The notes under the pieces were generated by a model, which saw only the letters and a list, made by a program, of their open reading frames with translations, was not told the origin of the DNA and searched no databases. Of a stretch of DNA of 64,000 nucleotides, positions 37,316 through 46,404 are shown one piece after another. How positions within the stretch are numbered: position 1 is the first letter of the stretch; every line of letters starts with the position of its first letter. The DNA is taken from assembly GCA_963820375.1 (NCBI GenBank), contig CAWFZX010000019.1, positions 314,875 through 378,874 on the forward strand, given 5' to 3'. The stretch comes from AWTP1-13 sp963820375. Lineage in GTDB: Bacteria; Pseudomonadota; Alphaproteobacteria; Rhizobiales; Hyphomicrobiaceae. Made by a program: the position numbers and the translations under genes.

Positions 37316-37543
37316 CTATGTGTCCTGCGGCCTGTTGCCTGCCGGACGCACCTCGCGGCTGGCGTCGGCCTGCATCTGCCCGCGGGTCTGCGCTTTGCGC
37401 TTCAAGAGGTTGCTGCGCAGTTCGGCAGCCAACCGATCGTGCCGGCGCTTGCGCTCAGTCAGCTTTTTGTCGGCCGGCTTGATCATCGCCATTGTGCCCG
37501 CTTCTGCCCCGCTGGCGGCAAGGCTCGAGGTTTCGTCTGTCAT
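37316..37543 (-). CDS. Small basic conserved protein of unknown function
   Basis: 75 residues starting MTDETSSLA, with a strongly basic helical centre ('KKLTERKRRHDRLAAELRSN', 'LLKRKAQTRGQ'). I recall similar short Arg/Lys-rich proteins beside murA in alphaproteobacteria, but cannot name a family. It sits 10 bp after the MFS gene and about 80 bp before murA. Confidence 0.6.
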   Translation of the reverse strand: MTDETSSLAASGAEAGTMAMIKPADKKLTERKRRHDRLAAELRSNLLKRKAQTRGQMQADASREVRPAGNRPQDT

Positions 37544-37553
37544 CCCCTGCAAG

Positions 37554-38816
37554 CTAGCCTGCACGGGTCTGAGCGGCAAGGCGCTGGCGGGCACGGTATT
37601 CGCTGGCGACCCCAAACGCGGCCGTGACCGCCATGAAGACGGCCGACGCCCCAAACACCCAGCGGGGCGAGGCATGGTCCATGATCCAGCCGAACAGTAG
37701 GGGCCCGACGATGCCGCCAATGTTGAAACCGGTGGAGACGATGCCGAAAGCGCGCCCGACCATGCCGGGGGGTGCGGCCTTGCGCACCAGCATGTCGCGC
37801 GAGGGCATGATAATGCCAGACAAGAAGCCGGCAAGGGCAAAGCCACCCATAATCACGGAGCCGGGCAGGGCAAAGAAGGCAATGGCCGAGATGATAGCCG
37901 TTGTTAGGCCAAAGCCGACGGCGGCAACGTAACCATGGTAGGGCGTGCGGTCGGCCAGAAAGCCACCGGCAAGGACGCCGATCGCCGCGCAGGTCAGGTA
38001 GGCCGTCAGGGCGACGTTGGCAGTGGCAAGCGTCATGTCCTGCGTGGCCAAAAGGGCGACCACGGAAAAGCTCTGGATGCCACCGCTCGAGAGGGCAAGG
38101 AGCGTGAAGAAGCCGGTCAGGGCGATGATCGACGGGCTCAGGACACGCAGCACGCCACCGCTCGTCGTCGGGCCTCGCGGCTTGCTGGGCTGAACGTCTT
38201 GCACCTTTCGCCGCAGCAACAGCAGACCGGCGACGGCGGGTCCTACCAGACCGGCGACGAGGAGCGCGGCCGCTAGGCCCGCGTAGGCGGCCACGCCGAG
38301 CAGGACGGGCGGCGCGACGGCGCCGCCGGCAAAGCCAGCAAAGGTGTGCACCGAGAAAGCCCGGCCAATGCGATGATCCGGGATGGCGTCGGCGAGAAGC
38401 GCGTAGTCGGCCGGGTGATAAACGCAATTGGCGAGGCCAGCCAAGGCCGCGACGGCGATCAGGGCCGGGTAGGTGGTCCAGATCCCGAGCAGGGCGAAGG
38501 CCAAGCCGCCGAGGCAAAGCCCCGCCACCAGCACCAGCCGCGGGCCGACCCTGTCGACCAGGAAACCCATAGGGGCCTGGGTCAGGCCCGATACGACGTT
38601 AAAGGTCGTGAGTGCCAGCCCGATCTCAAAAAAGCCGACGCTCAGACGGTCCTTCAGCAGCGGGATGAGGACCGGCAAGACCAGAATATAGAAGTGGCTG
38701 ACGAGATGGGCCGCCGACACCGCCAGGAGCAGGCCGGTTTGGCTTTGCGGCGCATCCCGGTCCGCGCAGGGCGGCAGCGTCTCAGAGACCATCGTCCCTG
38801 CCTGATCGTTGAGCAT
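37554..38816 (-). CDS. MFS transporter, Fsr-like
   Basis: 420 residues with 12 predicted membrane helices in two halves. 'MGFLVDRVGPRLVL' is the MFS loop 2-3 motif, and 'YHPADYALLADAIPDHRIGR' resembles the 'HP' motif of fosmidomycin-resistance (Fsr)-type exporters. Substrate not inferable; nearness to murA does not by itself imply fosfomycin export. A second ATG at residue 9 (MVSETL) is an alternative start. Confidence 0.75.
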   Translation of the reverse strand: MLNDQAGTMVSETLPPCADRDAPQSQTGLLLAVSAAHLVSHFYILVLPVLIPLLKDRLSVGFFEIGLALTTFNVVSGLTQAPMGFLVDRVGPRLVLVAGLCLGGLAFALLGIWTTYPALIAVAALAGLANCVYHPADYALLADAIPDHRIGRAFSVHTFAGFAGGAVAPPVLLGVAAYAGLAAALLVAGLVGPAVAGLLLLRRKVQDVQPSKPRGPTTSGGVLRVLSPSIIALTGFFTLLALSSGGIQSFSVVALLATQDMTLATANVALTAYLTCAAIGVLAGGFLADRTPYHGYVAAVGFGLTTAIISAIAFFALPGSVIMGGFALAGFLSGIIMPSRDMLVRKAAPPGMVGRAFGIVSTGFNIGGIVGPLLFGWIMDHASPRWVFGASAVFMAVTAAFGVASEYRARQRLAAQTRAG

Positions 38817-38995
38817 TTCGGGGCCGCATCCCTAGCATGCTGCCTTCGGGCCGCGATATGCGAATGCGCAGCGGGTGGAATGTGCCATGCGGGGAGCCCC
38901 CGCGCCCCGCCGTCGGGCGACCTTGCTGCGCCAGCCTGCCTATGGCATATCCGCGGGCACCGAGGTGTCGCCCGATCTTGCAGCGCCCTGGTGTT

Positions 38996-39070
<75 letters not shown>

Positions 39071-39413
39071 GCTAACCCCGCGTAAAATCGGCATGACTTC
39101 AAGGTTTCTGGCGCATTCCGCGCTGTCGGCGGTTCCCGCGCAGTGTCGTGAACGTGCCAGGAACTTGTCACGAACAGCGCGCCAGCAGTGGTGACAGAAC
39201 GGTTAGGGGTGGATCAGGGACGGCCAAGACCGAACCGTCAACCTGGTTGATGCGTTCGTCGCGGAAGGGTACGCCGCCTACCCAGTTGCGCGACACGATG
39301 ATGGCTCGACTGCTTGGCCCGCATCCCGGATCCCGACCTGTCGGTGCGGCGGCCGTTCTCCGACGGGGACGCGATGCCGACCAAGATGATCACCAACGGC
39401 CCGCTTCTTCGAA
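39071..39413. other. Non-coding stretch after tRNA-Thr, possible gene scrap
   Basis: No convincing gene. A short open stretch around 39305-39410 (for example 'RIPDPDLSVRRPFSDGDA') could be the remnant of a coding sequence but has no start or recognised relatives. No terminator hairpin was seen. Confidence 0.4.
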
Positions 39414-40130
39414 CTAGGCGATAAGGCTGCCCGTCGTACGGCAGTCCATTAAGGCGTGATCGGAGCTCACGGTCGGTTTCAGTTTGCTAATGGCGGCTTC
39501 GAGCTGGCGAGTAAGGGCAAACGTTGTTGCCCTGCCAAGCGGCAACTCCGTCGTCGGGATCGGCGCTCCAAACGTCACCCGGATGCGCGGTCGATGCATC
39601 ATGTGGCCCATCTGCATATTCGTGGGGCCCTCATAGAAAGCGGGCACAAGTGGAACCCTGGCGTGGAGCGCGACGGTCGCAGCCCCTCGCTTGAAGGCAG
39701 CAGCATTCGCCGCCTTTCGCGTGCCCGCCGGAAAGATCAGAATGATTTCGCCGTTCTGCAAAATATCGACCGCTGACTTGATCGAACTTAGCGAAGGGTT
39801 CGTGCGGTCTATCGGAATGGAACCTCCATGATGCAAGATCCATCTTGCCAGCGGTGAACCGAACAGCTCCTCCTTCGACATGTAGCGCAAGTGCCTTGGA
39901 TAGACGGCGTAGGCCATCCATAGGCTGTCCGCCCAGCCGACGTGATTGCAGGCGATGACCGCCCCCCTCCCGCCCAGCTGAAGCACGGGCGGTCGATGGA
40001 TGATCTCCGGCTTGCCGATGCGGTCGAAAAGAACCTTGAGCGCGGGTGAGACGATCGTGAGCACACTCATTCCCGGGAATACCTTGATCAAGCCGATTTG
40101 CTTCGCCGTGGCCAAAAGGAGAAATACCAC
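39414..40130 (-). CDS. Lysophospholipid acyltransferase (PlsC-like)
   Basis: 238 residues of the 1-acylglycerol-3-phosphate acyltransferase family, which adds the second acyl chain to make phosphatidic acid or acylates related lipids. Motif I 'CNHVGWADSLW' (HX4D), motif III 'LIFPAGTRK' in place of FPEGTRS, and motif IV 'VPLVPAFY' are visible. The GTG start at 40130 is uncertain; ATG 40070 is possible but would trim the N-terminal hydrophobic segment. Confidence 0.82.
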   Translation of the reverse strand: MVFLLLATAKQIGLIKVFPGMSVLTIVSPALKVLFDRIGKPEIIHRPPVLQLGGRGAVIACNHVGWADSLWMAYAVYPRHLRYMSKEELFGSPLARWILHHGGSIPIDRTNPSLSSIKSAVDILQNGEIILIFPAGTRKAANAAAFKRGAATVALHARVPLVPAFYEGPTNMQMGHMMHRPRIRVTFGAPIPTTELPLGRATTFALTRQLEAAISKLKPTVSSDHALMDCRTTGSLIA

Positions 40131-40191
40131 GGGCGAGCGCGTGGCTGGCCACGCGCCGGCGATATCTGCTCACACATGCGCTGCGCAAAAA

Positions 40192-40533
40192 CTACGATTT
40201 GGTGGCGGTCTTGGCCATCAATGCCTCGATTGCCCTGCCGCAATCCCTGTTGAATTGATAGCCCAAATCGGGCATGCCGATCACCCTTTTGCGATAGTCG
40301 CGGACCACGTCATCGTAATCCGTCGTACGCTTGACCTTCAGCTCAGCACCGGCAGCCGGGTCCGCCATTACCTCTCTGACGCATGCAGGAATCAGAGCGG
40401 TCATGACCGCGGCTTCGGAAACTCTCTTTACACCGCTAGAGGTGTGCCAGTCGCCCCAGGCAAAGCCGACGACGGCGAGTGCAACTGCGCCTGCGACAGC
40501 GCCCCAAAGTCCGTATGTGTATTTTTCTTGCAT
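40192..40533 (-). CDS. Small membrane-anchored protein of unknown function
   Basis: 113 residues: one membrane helix near residues 6-25 ('LWGAVAGAVALAVVGFAWGD') then a soluble, mostly helical domain with two Cys ('IPACVREVM', 'NRDCGRAIE'). The start at 40533 lies behind AGGAAGG-like sequence. Similar 'YTYGLWGAVAGA..L..VGF.WG' proteins occur in many alphaproteobacteria, with no known role. Confidence 0.7.
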   Translation of the reverse strand: MQEKYTYGLWGAVAGAVALAVVGFAWGDWHTSSGVKRVSEAAVMTALIPACVREVMADPAAGAELKVKRTTDYDDVVRDYRKRVIGMPDLGYQFNRDCGRAIEALMAKTATKS

Positions 40534-41242
40534 GATATGACCTTCCTTGGTCGCTAACGGAGTGCGACCTCGTATGGAGCCCACAATGCGGGTGTCCAGC
40601 CAAGCCTCGGAAAGTACTTACGTGGCGCAGCCGCCACGAAACCGTGGAGATTGGAGCTGGAGGGCGACGCAGTTTGCAAGCTTACGAGCGAACGCGGCAC
40701 CAGACCGAGGGCGGCCTGATGCCGCTAGTCGATGGGTTGGCCGCTGTGGAAGAACCAGGGTGGCTGGCGCTGCTGAACGGGGGGTCGTAGCGCCTAGCAA
40801 GGGACCGCGGGGAGGAAATCCGGAGGGTCACGCGCACATTTCAATAAGATTTTCATTGGACATCCTCGTTCAGCCGCTCCGGCAGCTGCAGGGGCTTTGG
40901 ACTGAACGTCGACATGGAACGGAGGCTGCTGCGTTAACGACAATAACGTCGTCAGGCTCGCAAATATCTCCATTCTCCAAGCCAAGACAGCTTGGCGGAC
41001 AGGTTCCCGCCGCTGGCCTAGATCATGAGCTAATCCTGCTCTGCAAGTTGTCGTGACCGCATCGTCGACGTGGCTGGCAGATCCCAGGCTCTGACAAGAT
41101 CATAGATAGGGCGGAGCGTGACCTTTGCTGTTGCTCAAACCGGACCAATCGACATTGCGTTCGATCGCAGCCCGTTCGCACGCTAGAGCAGCCGCCGTGA
41201 CGGCATGGAACTGAACCCGTAACAAGCGGTTCCGATAGCATC
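40534..41242. other. About 700 bp without a supported gene
   Basis: Only short overlapping frames with biased, shadow-like composition. No RNA gene, repeat or terminator recognised. It must hold the promoter of the exported protein starting at 41243. Confidence 0.5.
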
Positions 41243-41755
41243 ATGTTGGCCCGACTTCTTGCTCTTGTCTTTGTCGTCGCAATGCCAGTGCTGACAGCGG
41301 CCTCTCGCGATGGCGGCTGGGTGCCCTACGTCAATGATCGTTTCGGGTTTAGCTTCCGCTATCCTGCCACTGTGTTTGAGCCAGAGCGGAAGTCAGAGCG
41401 CGGGGATGGCGAAATATTTGTTGGTGCGGGGGGTGAGGCACGTTTGCTGGTGGGTGCCTTCGAGAACAGCGATCGGCACACCGTCGCCAGCTACATGAGC
41501 TTCATTCGGCGGGATTCTTACTCGAAATATCCTGTCTCGTATGCTCATAGAGGCCAGACTTGGTTCGTCCTGTCGGGGGAGAACAGTCAAAATGTCTTCT
41601 ACGAAAAAGTGATGTTCAGTTGCGGCGGGCGCATCATCAACAGCTTTGCTCTCATGTACCCAGTGGCGGCTAAAGGAGTGTTCGATCCTGTTGTTGAGGC
41701 GATAGAAAACTCGTTCCGGCCCGGTCAGAGCTGCAGTTCACATGCAGACCGATAA
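41243..41755 (+). CDS. Exported protein of unknown function
   Basis: 170 residues with a signal peptide (MLARLLALVFVVAMPVLTAA). The mature part begins 'GWVPYVNDRFGFSFRYPATV', a pattern common in periplasmic proteins with a PsbP/DcrB-like fold, and has two Cys ('FSCGGR', 'QSCSSH') that could form a disulfide. No enzyme motif seen. Confidence 0.72.
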   Translation: MLARLLALVFVVAMPVLTAASRDGGWVPYVNDRFGFSFRYPATVFEPERKSERGDGEIFVGAGGEARLLVGAFENSDRHTVASYMSFIRRDSYSKYPVSYAHRGQTWFVLSGENSQNVFYEKVMFSCGGRIINSFALMYPVAAKGVFDPVVEAIENSFRPGQSCSSHADR

Positions 41756-41802
41756 CATCCGCATCGATCCCTGGATTCCGACCGTTCGGCTTACAACACT
41801 AT

Positions 41803-42216
41803 ATGCTGATGCTCGCTTGTTCCGGGATCGGCATTCTGATTGGACGGCTGACGACTGAGAAGATTGTCGTCACGCAAGACCGACCAACCACGGCCGCTGA
41901 CCCCGTTGATGTCGCGGCCCCGTCCACTTCGGCAAAGGAAGCTGGGCGGACGAGCCGCGAACCAGAGAACCGTCCGAGCCGAGCTTCGAACACTCAAGAA
42001 GAGGCGTCCGATACGGCGACGCCTCCGGCCGCGTCGCTGATTCCTGGGACAGCACACGAGTATCAGGCAAGGCATAAGCGCGAGCCGCGACCTGCCAGAA
42101 TGATCCGCGGGCGGCAACTAGACCGTCCGTCGTCCGACGAGAGTGCTGGGCGAGTGGAGGGACGCCATCCAGCGCGAGACTACCGCGATCTGCGAAACCA
42201 GATGTTGAACCGATAA
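41803..42216 (+). CDS. Short anchored, mostly disordered protein
   Basis: 137 residues: an N-terminal hydrophobic helix (MLMLACSGIGILIGRL), with a Cys at residue 6, then a low-complexity tail rich in Thr, Ser, Pro, Glu and Arg with no fold visible. Starts 47 bp after the previous gene and may be co-transcribed with it. Function unknown. Confidence 0.5.
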   Translation: MLMLACSGIGILIGRLTTEKIVVTQDRPTTAADPVDVAAPSTSAKEAGRTSREPENRPSRASNTQEEASDTATPPAASLIPGTAHEYQARHKREPRPARMIRGRQLDRPSSDESAGRVEGRHPARDYRDLRNQMLNR

Positions 42217-42619
42217 AAGGGTTCTTGCGTGAACCGGATTTAGGTTTGCAGCGCCCAAAGCTCGAAGGGAGACCTGGTGTGACCGATGCCGTCGGACCGA
42301 TAGGCCGACGGTCCGTTGCGACCCGCTCTCCTGATACGATGGAGACGGCTCGAGTTCCGCTGCGGGTCAGAATGGCCACTATCCTCCGCGTGCCGATGCT
42401 CGCTGACGTCGCTTGCCTGTCGTCAGAGCCGGCACTTTGCGTGCAGCTTCCTTCAAATTCCGGATCGCTCAAGGTCGAGCCGCGTCGGCCGCAGCGCTTG
42501 CGCGCACGAGGAACACCGCGAGATTGAGCGTGGCTGCACTTCCGGCAGCGCGCCGCGACGGCCAGCGAGCGAGCTTGCTCGCGGCCGGTGCAGGGTTCAG
42601 CCTTGTGAAGGCAGCCAAA
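42217..42619. other. About 400 bp without a supported gene
   Basis: Overlapping short frames only. A GC-rich palindrome GCGAGC-6-GCTCGC lies near 42563-42580. Confidence 0.4.
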
Positions 42620-42643
42620 GGGGCGCCGCCTGGGCGACGCCCC
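42620..42643 (-). terminator. Probable intrinsic terminator of hsp20
   Basis: Read on the minus strand: GGGGCGTCGCCCAGGCGGCG then CCCC and CTTTGG. This is a nearly perfect GC-rich hairpin 23 bp past the hsp20 stop, followed by a short T run. The T tract is weak (three T), so efficiency is uncertain. Confidence 0.55.
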
Positions 42644-42666
42644 CCGTTTGCTTCTCTGGCGATACG

Positions 42667-43122
42667 TCAGGCGGTGGCTTCGACCTGCTTTGAGGCCTTG
42701 CCGTTCCCGATCGCAATCGCACGCGGCTTGAGCCGCTCGGGCACATTGCGGACGAGGTCAATATGCAAGAGACCGTCCTTGAGGTCGGCGCCCTTCACTT
42801 CGACGTGGTCGGCAAGCTGAAAGCGTCGCTCGAAGCTACGGCCAGCGATGCCGCGATGCAGGAACTGCCGCTCCTTCGCGTCGGTCTTTTTCTCGCCGCG
42901 TACAGTCAGCGATAGCTCCTTCACATCGATTTTCAGCTCATCTTCCGCGAACCCGGCCACGGCCATGGTGATCCGGTACTCGTTGTCGCCGAGACGCTCG
43001 ATGTTGTAGGGGGGATAGGTCACTCCGTCAGCATCGAAGCCGGAGGCGCTGTCCAAAAGATCGAACAGGCGATCGAAGCCAACGGTAGAGCGATAGAAGG
43101 GAGTCAAGTCGAGATGTCGCAT
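42667..43122 (-). CDS. Small heat-shock protein (Hsp20/IbpA family)
   Basis: An ATP-independent holdase that binds unfolding proteins under heat stress. 151 residues with an alpha-crystallin domain from about residue 40 to 125: 'YRITMAVAGFAEDELKIDV', 'LSLTVRGEKK', 'FLHRGIAGRSFERRFQL' and 'GLLHIDLVRNVPE'. The C-terminal 'PRAIAI' supplies the IXI-type anchor. Start at ATG 43122, 7 bases after AAGGAGG; that ribosome site is sequestered in a ROSE-like hairpin, so translation should rise with temperature. Confidence 0.94.
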   Translation of the reverse strand: MRHLDLTPFYRSTVGFDRLFDLLDSASGFDADGVTYPPYNIERLGDNEYRITMAVAGFAEDELKIDVKELSLTVRGEKKTDAKERQFLHRGIAGRSFERRFQLADHVEVKGADLKDGLLHIDLVRNVPERLKPRAIAIGNGKASKQVEATA

Positions 43123-43126
43123 CACT

Positions 43127-43202
43127 AGTCCTCCTTGAGAAGCGACTATGGATCTCTGCCTGCCCGAAAGCAGGAAACGAACCTGCCCCGAGGGCCAGGC
43201 AG
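43127..43202 (-). promoter_or_regulatory. ROSE-like RNA thermometer in the hsp20 leader
   Basis: On the minus strand, AGTCGCTTCTCAAGGAGGAC (43147-43128, then T at 43127) folds into a hairpin. U-C-[G]-C-U pairs with the AGGAGG ribosome site, with one bulged G. The UYGCU sequence facing the Shine-Dalgarno is the defining feature of ROSE thermometers, known for hsp20 genes of rhizobia. Two further hairpins stand upstream (43159-43174, CCTGC stem; 43183-43202, CTGCC stem), as expected for ROSE. Exact 5' boundary unknown. Confidence 0.8.
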
Positions 43203-43993
43203 CGGTTTCGACGCACCCGACAGTGGCGTGCGTACAACAGCCAATTTAGGTGCGATTTGGCAGTCTTCAAGGCCCGGCGGTCCTGTCGCCGCACCCCCGG
43301 CCGGGCAGCGGCCAAGATGGGTTGGTGGGGCCCGAAGCACGCCGCCCGGGGAGGGCAGCCGCACCCCAAAACGGGCGCGGCCCGCCATAAGGGGATCACG
43401 GACTAAGTTCGCTCGCGATGCGCTCCCGGAAGGCGGCCCCTCCCTATTTTCGTGCGACGCGAACTGAGACGAAGGGGCGGTGCGGCATCAGGTGTGGCCT
43501 CCGCCGGGACACCGCCGTGCCGCACCCAGGCTTTGCCAGCGCGCGCAGCGGCAACGCTATGGCGGCGCCATTGCTGATCAGGCGTCTTTGCCAAGGACCC
43601 AACAAAGTCGGGTGGCGCTTGACGCTGTTCTGTCGGGCCTTGGTGTCGAAATGCGAGCCCTACAGCAGGACGCTTGTCCAGCTGTGCGCGTGCCGGGCCG
43701 TGTCGGCCGAAATAGGCGGGCAAGGCGGCCAGCTTCTTTGCTGGTCAGATCGATGGCCCATCCGGCCCAGCCAACCCGCAACGAGCCGAGCAGCGAAAGC
43801 TCAAGTATCGGCGCCGGCACGGAGCTCTGAGCCGCCTCGGGGTTGCTCACGCACTGTCATCGCAGCGTCGTCGCAATTTTTCTCGGCCCGGCGAGCAAGA
43901 TTTCACGCTTCTGTCACGGCTAACCGCCGCAGCGGGTCACGGCAATCGGGCGAAGTGGGATCTCCGCAGCATGCAACTCAGGAGTCACCTGCC
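43203..43993. other. About 790 bp without a supported gene
   Basis: A plus-strand frame is open from 43418 into the next small gene, but its composition is shadow-like and it has no domain. The hsp20 promoter must lie just beyond 43203; no clear RpoH -35/-10 pair was identified. Confidence 0.4.
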
Positions 43994-44269
43994 GTGAAGC
44001 GACCCGAACCAGCCCTTGCCGCCCTTGTGCTCTTGAGCCTGATGATCGCACCCGTCGTTGCACAACCGGTCGCCCTCGCGCCCCAACCCGCCATGAGCGA
44101 AGCCTGCTCGGCATGCTTCGCCTACCTCGAGTTTCCGCCGCTGCCCCCAGACCACGCGCCTGCCAACCTGGCCTCCGCGCACCGGGACCGGTTGCCACCT
44201 GCCATAGCCGCGCCGAACAGCCCGCTCGAGGCGGCAGAGCTGCACGCGATGGCTTCAATCAAGCCGTGA
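43994..44269 (+). CDS. Small exported protein of unknown function
   Basis: 91 residues from a GTG start behind CAGGAG. Residues 1-24 (VKRPEPALAALVLLSLMIAP...AQ) form a signal peptide; the mature part is Pro/Ala-rich with two close Cys ('EACSACF'). The call rests on the ribosome site and signal peptide only. Confidence 0.45.
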   Translation: MKRPEPALAALVLLSLMIAPVVAQPVALAPQPAMSEACSACFAYLEFPPLPPDHAPANLASAHRDRLPPAIAAPNSPLEAAELHAMASIKP

Positions 44270-44298
44270 CCGCGGCATCACCACAAGGTCTGGCACCT

Positions 44299-44548
44299 AT
44301 GACCATGCCCCTCCCGCCGGCGCCGGCCGCCCTAGTCAACGCCGCTCCGTTGCTGCTTTCCGGCCACCGCTCCTCCCTTCCGACGAGGATCGCTGATTGG
44401 ATTGCAGTCGCCGCCAACTACTACATCGCAGCAGCCGTCTACGAGCAGCTCTGCAAGCTGCCCGACGCCGAACTGCGCGCGGCGCGGGCTTTCGCGCGCC
44501 ACCCTCGCCTGGGACATCTGCCAGGCGTGCGACCGCGCCAACGTCTGA
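44299..44548 (+). pseudogene. DUF1127-like small protein, frameshifted
   Basis: From ATG 44299 (or 44305) the frame reads 'YYIAAAVYEQLCKLPDAELR' and then loses sense. In the next frame it continues 'RGLSRATLAWDICQACDRAN' and stops at 44546-44548. Joined, this matches the C-terminal pattern of short rhizobial DUF1127-type proteins ('E.L.KL.DAEL.RRGLSRATL'). The break is at CGCGCGGCGCGGG (about 44475-44487), where one base too many is present. Could be a real mutation or a sequencing error in a GC repeat. Confidence 0.6.
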
Positions 44549-44594
44549 ATTCGCCCTGGTGGGCCGGAGGATCCAATGCTGCGCAAACCTTTCA

Positions 44595-45644
44595 TCAGGC
44601 GACAATTCTCACATTGCTCACACCAGCCTCCACGAAGCCTATAACTCGGGCCGCGGGGTAACCCGCCTCGTTGATCGTGCTCACAATCGCAGCCGCACGC
44701 TGTTGCGCACAGGCGATCAGCAGGCCACCGGAGGTCTGCGGGTCGGTCAACAGGTGACGCCGCCACTCCGTCCAATCTGGCGGCAGGCGGACGCCTTCAC
44801 GGTAGCTCAACCAGTTGCGATGTGACGCGCCGGTGACGAAACCCTCCTGCGCCAAGCGTGACGCCTCGCTCAGCAAGGGCACCTCGTCGGCGTGCACGGT
44901 GAGAGACAGAGCCGAGGCGCGGGCCATCTCCAAAGCGTGTCCGAGCAGACCGAAGCCCGTCACGTCGGTGATGGCATGTACGTCCCCGTCGCGCGCGAGA
45001 TCGGCACCTACTCGATTGAGCAGAGTTGTCGTGTCCATCATCTCGCGATAGCACGCAGGCGAGAGTGCGCCCCTCTTGATGGCGGCTGAATAAATGCCCA
45101 CTCCGATCGGCTTGGTTAGGATGAGCGCATCACCTGGGCGGGCATCTGCGTTCCGACGCACATGCTCCGGCCTGCAGGTGCCGATGACGGCAAGGCCGTA
45201 AACCGGCTCCGGACAATCGATGGAATGCCCACCGGCGACGGGTATGCCTGCATCTGCGCAAACTGAAGCGCCCCCCTTGAGAATCTCACGCACCATCTCA
45301 GCTGGAATTTTGTCCACGGGCATACCGAGGATGGCCAATGCCATGATCGGCTGTCCGCCCATGGCGTACACATCCGAAATGGCGTTCGTCGCGGCGATGC
45401 GACCGAAGTCGAAGGCGTCATCCACCATCGGCATGAAGAAGTCCGTGGTGGCGATGATGCAGGTGTTGTCGTCGAGCTGCCAGACGGCTGCGTCGTCGGC
45501 GGTTTCCGTCCCGACCAGGAGTTGTCTATAAGCCGCGGCCGCGGGCTGATCGGCGAGGAGTTGCTGCAGCACTGACGGCGCCAGCTTGCAGCCGCAGCCG
45601 CCTCCATGTGCAAGGCTAGTTAGCCGAACCTGCGGAATGTTCAT
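44595..45644 (-). CDS. selD: Selenophosphate synthetase (selenide, water dikinase)
   Basis: Makes selenophosphate, the Se donor for Sec-tRNA and for selenouridine in tRNA. 349 residues. The catalytic loop near the start is 'HGGGCGCKLAP', with Cys (TGC codon) at the position that is Sec in some species and the essential Lys after it. 'TTDFFMPMVDDAFDFGRIAA' carries the ATP/Mg residues and 'ATNAISDVYAMGGQP' the rest of the AIRS-type domain. Transcribed away from the fdhE-selA-selB group. MnmH, another user of SelD product, is not here. Confidence 0.96.
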   Translation of the reverse strand: MNIPQVRLTSLAHGGGCGCKLAPSVLQQLLADQPAAAAYRQLLVGTETADDAAVWQLDDNTCIIATTDFFMPMVDDAFDFGRIAATNAISDVYAMGGQPIMALAILGMPVDKIPAEMVREILKGGASVCADAGIPVAGGHSIDCPEPVYGLAVIGTCRPEHVRRNADARPGDALILTKPIGVGIYSAAIKRGALSPACYREMMDTTTLLNRVGADLARDGDVHAITDVTGFGLLGHALEMARASALSLTVHADEVPLLSEASRLAQEGFVTGASHRNWLSYREGVRLPPDWTEWRRHLLTDPQTSGGLLIACAQQRAAAIVSTINEAGYPAARVIGFVEAGVSNVRIVA

Positions 45645-45929
45645 CGACGTGCGCCCCTATGAACCGATGGAAGAGGTTTGCTGCTCGTAGCCGGCGCGGG
45701 CCGCGACCACCCGGGCGCGTCCCCCAATGGTCGAGCGCGCAGGCAACAAGCGCACAACGCCAAAGCGGCTGCAAGAGCCAGCGCGCTGCACGCGAGCACC
45801 TCCTCGACGTTGCTAGCCGCGAGGGAGAGTTGCTCAGCCCGTGCCTTTGCGATCGTTCGCGCAAGCATCGTCAGTACATCGCGCCAGGGCTCGCACCAGC
45901 CGGCCGGTCTGGCGCTGCAATACCTGCCG

Positions 45930-46391
45930 TGCAGATCGCCAAGTGAGAAATTCGCTCCGACTGCGATGGCCACTGCCTGCAACTGTCGAAGCCCACGCTC
46001 AAGGCTGGAGGGCGCTTGACTTGCAGCCCGTGACCGACAGTGCCTGCCGGTGTGCGGTAGTGCGCCGATAACGAGTTCGGTGGTTGGGCTGGGCCAAGGC
46101 GCCCTAATACCCTCTTGTGCACCTGCTCCTTGTGCGCCACGATATGGAATGTCGTGCGTGTCAAATGCCTGCTGTGCGGCTCCACCGACGGCATCGCCTA
46201 CCAGATGATTGACGGCAAACCGGATACGGTCAGGGCCGAGAAGTGCCGTAGCCATGTGAAGATCCTCTTATCAGGTCAACGATCACAGGCTTGGTGCTTT
46301 CGTCGGCGTCGCCACCCTCTGGCTCGACATGCTGATGGCAAAGCACGGTTGGAAGCGGGTCGGTCAGAACGTATTCCCGTTGCGACATTGA
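45930..46391 (+). pseudogene. fdhE: fdhE remnant (formate dehydrogenase accessory protein)
   Basis: FdhE helps mature respiratory formate dehydrogenase, usually a selenoprotein. Pieces of its rubredoxin-like C-terminal half are readable in order but in changing frames: 'ALDLQPVTDSAC', 'PVCGSAPITSSVVGLGQGA', then 'LLCTCSLCATIWNVVRVKC', 'LLCGSTDGIAYQMIDGKPD', 'RAEKCRSHVKILL', and after another shift 'VATLWLDMLMAKHGWKRVGQ' ending 'NVFPLRH' and TGA 46389. Cys pairs of both zinc sites are mostly kept. At least two frameshifts and no intact N-terminal half, so it is a pseudogene. It ends 13 bp before selA. Confidence 0.82.
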
Positions 46392-46404
46392 GCTGAGCCG
46401 GCCA

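Noticed and set aside
37316..38816. MFS gene beside murA as a fosfomycin-resistance module
   Set aside because: The exporter resembles Fsr only in a short motif, and adjacency alone does not show substrate.
44595..45644. SelD as a selenoprotein
   Set aside because: The catalytic position is a Cys codon (TGC), not an in-frame TGA.
45641..46255. A 204-codon minus-strand frame opposite fdhE
   Set aside because: The plus strand carries ordered FdhE pieces with zinc-site Cys; the minus frame has no domain and is antisense.
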